DNA from: Spinacia oleracea
Lineage: Eukaryota > Streptophyta > Magnoliopsida > Caryophyllales > Amaranthaceae
Assembly: GCF_020520425.1 (NCBI RefSeq)
Contig: NC_079488.1
Coordinates: 4,379,747 to 4,443,746 of the forward strand
Direction: 5' to 3'
DNA length: 64,000 nucleotides
The notes under the pieces are model-generated. The model was given only the letters and a program-made list of their open reading frames with translations. It was not told where the DNA came from and did no database searches. Below are positions 61,700-64,000 of this stretch, piece after piece. The first letter of the stretch is position 1, and every line of letters begins with the position of its first letter. The position numbers and the translations under genes were made by a program.

Positions 61700-62586
61700 G
61701 GATCGTATCGGAAATATAAATATTATCTGAGTCGGAAACATGGTACGTATCGGAATATATTATCGGAAATGGAAATATTGCCGGAATTAGAAATATTGCC
61801 GGAAACGGAAATATTGTCAGAATCGGAAATATTATCGGAATCGGAAAATAATTCCGGAAACGGAAATATTAAATATTTTTTCGAAACGGAAATTAATTCC
61901 GGAATCGGAAATGTTAAATATTGTTCGTATCGGGAATGAATTCCGGAATCGGGAATTTAATCGGAAACGTATCGTACGAATTAGCATTGGACGAGGCTTG
62001 CTAAGACGAAGGCCCAGCACGAAGCCAGGCCGTCGCCCAGCAAGCCACACGCATCAACACACGCCAAAGCCTCGCCAGGCCCAGCGCAAGGCCAGGCCCA
62101 GCAGGCATGGCGCGCGCGCTCAGGGAATGGGCTGCGAGCTATGGGCCAATGTGCCGTGCAGCTCGCGTGGGCCGCGAGGCATGCGCGCGGGCTGTGCGGT
62201 GCTCGTACGGTGCTCGTGTGCGTGCTATACGAATCCTAAAGCTATCGGAATTCGTGCTATGATTAAATCCTAATCCTAAAAGATAAAATTAATTATTTAG
62301 AATTCTAACAGGATTCTAATTAATTAATTAGTATTCTAACAGGATTCGAAATCCTTTTCCATGGTTCTATAAATATATGCCTAGGGTCATAAATTTATAC
62401 ACGATTTTTTCAACAAGTATTCATACAATAAAAGCTGTGATTTTTGAGCAGAAAAATCAGTCACATTACTTTCCCATATTAGCCAAAAAGTATAGTACCT
62501 TAAGGGCGATTCTAGTTGGTCAATCTTAAGGCGGATCCGGACGTGCTGTGGACTATCTACGAAGGGACGACACTTGGAGTCCTAAA
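61700..62586 (+). mobile_element. Older Copia-type LTR, right part, truncated
   Basis: The LTR resumes at GGATCGTATCGGAAATATAA, with its own diverged CGGAAACGGAAATATT array up to about 61980. A GC-rich stretch and a TATA-like TCTATAAATATATG follow. It matches the inverted inner LTR as far as GACACTTGGAGTCCTAAA, then stops abruptly where another element starts. The missing end may lie beyond the window. Confidence 0.8.
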
Positions 62587-63580
62587 TGTCACGCCCCGAC
62601 CTCTAACTCAAGTAATTAAGCAGCGGAATTACCCTAATTCGGTCGGGACATTATCGCCGTAACTCCCTCTTGGGAATTACAAGGCTATTATCCTCATAAT
62701 ACTTTTATAAAATTAATATAACTATGTTCTATATTAATATTCAAAAGTGGCTTACATAACTTAGTAGAAAATTCTTACTTGAACTTAGTACAAATTAAGC
62801 TTAAACTAGGTGAACCCTAATAACACGAAATCCTTGCCACTACTCGCATCCGTCGTCCCGGTCGGTACCTAAAACATAAAACAAAACGGTGAGGCGAAGA
62901 CTCAGTAACGTATTACTCTAGCAACGTAAAATCATTTCAACTCATTTTAGTTACTAAAACAGGGAGAATAGAATATCATAAAACATTTAATAAAACGTCA
63001 TATTAGTTTATTCGTAACCTTTTCTTTATTAACATACTAGTTGTTGGCAAGTATAAACTGGTGGAACGTTTTCCACGATGGACCGGTGTCCATAAGAGCC
63101 TGTGCTCAACTGTGGGCCTGTGCCCCTAGGTACATGCATGACCGAAACTGTAAACTGTGAACTGTAACCTGTGAAGTGATACTGCCAACAAAACTAGGTA
63201 TTTCACTTTTATTTATCATGTTTTAATGAGTTTCATAATTCTCAACCTCTGTACTTCAGTTGAAGTAAAATAACTCTTGAGATCAGGTGATCAATAAAAC
63301 ATAATTGTTTCATGGTTCTCATAAATATCATATAAATATGAAATAGTTTACTTAAAGCATACTTCTTTCCCGCAAATCATAAAATACGATAAAAATGATT
63401 AAATAAATCAAATATAACGTCGTAATTTTATAATCTCATTTAAAAGGACTTGCGGGTACTAGCAATAGCCGTTACCTCTATTCGTGATTGACTAGGCTTT
63501 TTCTCTAGCCTTGATTATCGTCCTTCCTGAGCTCCGAGGGTCGGGATTTCTATGAAAATAAGTATGTTTACTTATCTTTA

Positions 63581-63618
<38 letters not shown>

Positions 63619-64000
63619 CCTCTCAAAACAGGCGATTAGGGCACGATTATGTGCGTTTAAGGTCCCCTCCTCGTCGATTATTCAGGGAGCTCCGGCGTTG
63701 GCGTCGGTGTTCCGGGGTCAGGCGAAGGCGGTAAGGTTTCAGGCGGCGGCGATCAGACGATTTTCAGGCGGGTTCGTGGGGTTTTTGCAGCGGTTTCGTG
63801 GGGTTTTTGCAGGCGGTTTGCAGGCGGTTTTTGCAGGCGGTTTTCAGGGGTCGTAGGTGTCGGAGGTTTTCAGACTTTTCCGGTGGCTTAGCACGGCATC
63901 AGTTTCAGGTTCGTGGGTTCGTTTTCCGGCAGTGCGAGAGTTCCGTTGTTCCGTTTCAGTTTGGGTTTCAGTTTGGTGTTTCGATCAATTACCGGCAATA
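62587..64000. mobile_element. Element beginning TGTCACGCCCCGAC, probably an LTR retrotransposon end
   Basis: TGTCACGCCCCGAC at the break of the older LTR is a common terminus of plant Ty3/Gypsy-type LTRs (seen inverted as CGGGGCGTGACA). The rest of the window is probably LTR plus interior. It includes an (AAT)n run at 63583-63617 and a G-rich stretch of GCAGGCGGTTTTT-type repeats at about 63770-63845. No protein domain was recognised, and the far end is outside the window. Confidence 0.45.

Overview
The window is nuclear DNA of a dicot plant. It has long AT-rich intergenic stretches, GT-AG introns in every gene, many MITEs and SINEs, and nested LTR retrotransposons. The LTR family with CGGAAACGGAAATATT-type repeats and the protein sequences make me think of the Amaranthaceae, most likely spinach or a close relative. 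That assignment comes from recognition and was not tested by a search.

Four protein-coding genes, all on the + strand, fill the left two thirds. (1) 4001-13038: EMC2, the TPR subunit of the ER membrane protein complex (9 exons, 301 aa). (2) 15940-20041: a Rab1/RABD2-type small GTPase of ER-to-Golgi transport (8 exons, 202 aa). (3) 21525-23818: a family-1 glycosyltransferase resembling flavonoid 3-O-glycosyltransferases of the UGT78 group (2 exons, 465 aa). (4) 26892-44215: a plant PQQL-like zinc protease of the M16 insulinase family (21 exons, 1003 aa), whose last tiny exon encodes a membrane anchor. I rebuilt exon boundaries by reading frame and splice sites. All four models are open from start to stop. 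EMC2 and Rab1 both serve the early secretory pathway, but plant neighbours need not be functionally linked.

The genes carry a heavy load of small transposons in introns and flanks: Tourist-like MITEs (one holding a nested hAT-like element), Stowaway-like MITEs, tRNA-derived SINEs on the minus strand (two landed in series just upstream of the Rab gene), long-armed foldback elements, a MULE-like MITE with a 9-bp target duplication, a Helitron-like terminus, and several tandem repeats.

The right third (about 44.2-64 kb) is repeat territory. It holds a broken first exon of a GDSL esterase/lipase (minus strand), an LTR/primer-binding-site remnant, and a three-layer nest. In the nest an older Copia-type LTR (+ strand) is split by a 10.3-kb Copia element on the minus strand (51360-61699), and is cut again at its right end by an element starting TGTCACGCC. 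The inner Copia has LTRs that read as identical, an intact 5-bp target duplication, a primer-binding site and a polypurine tract. Its coding region is eroded to small traces of reverse transcriptase and RNase H. It therefore looks like a young insertion of a non-autonomous element moved by proteins made elsewhere. This nest, with its LTR motif array and GC-rich leader array, is the most interesting part of the window.
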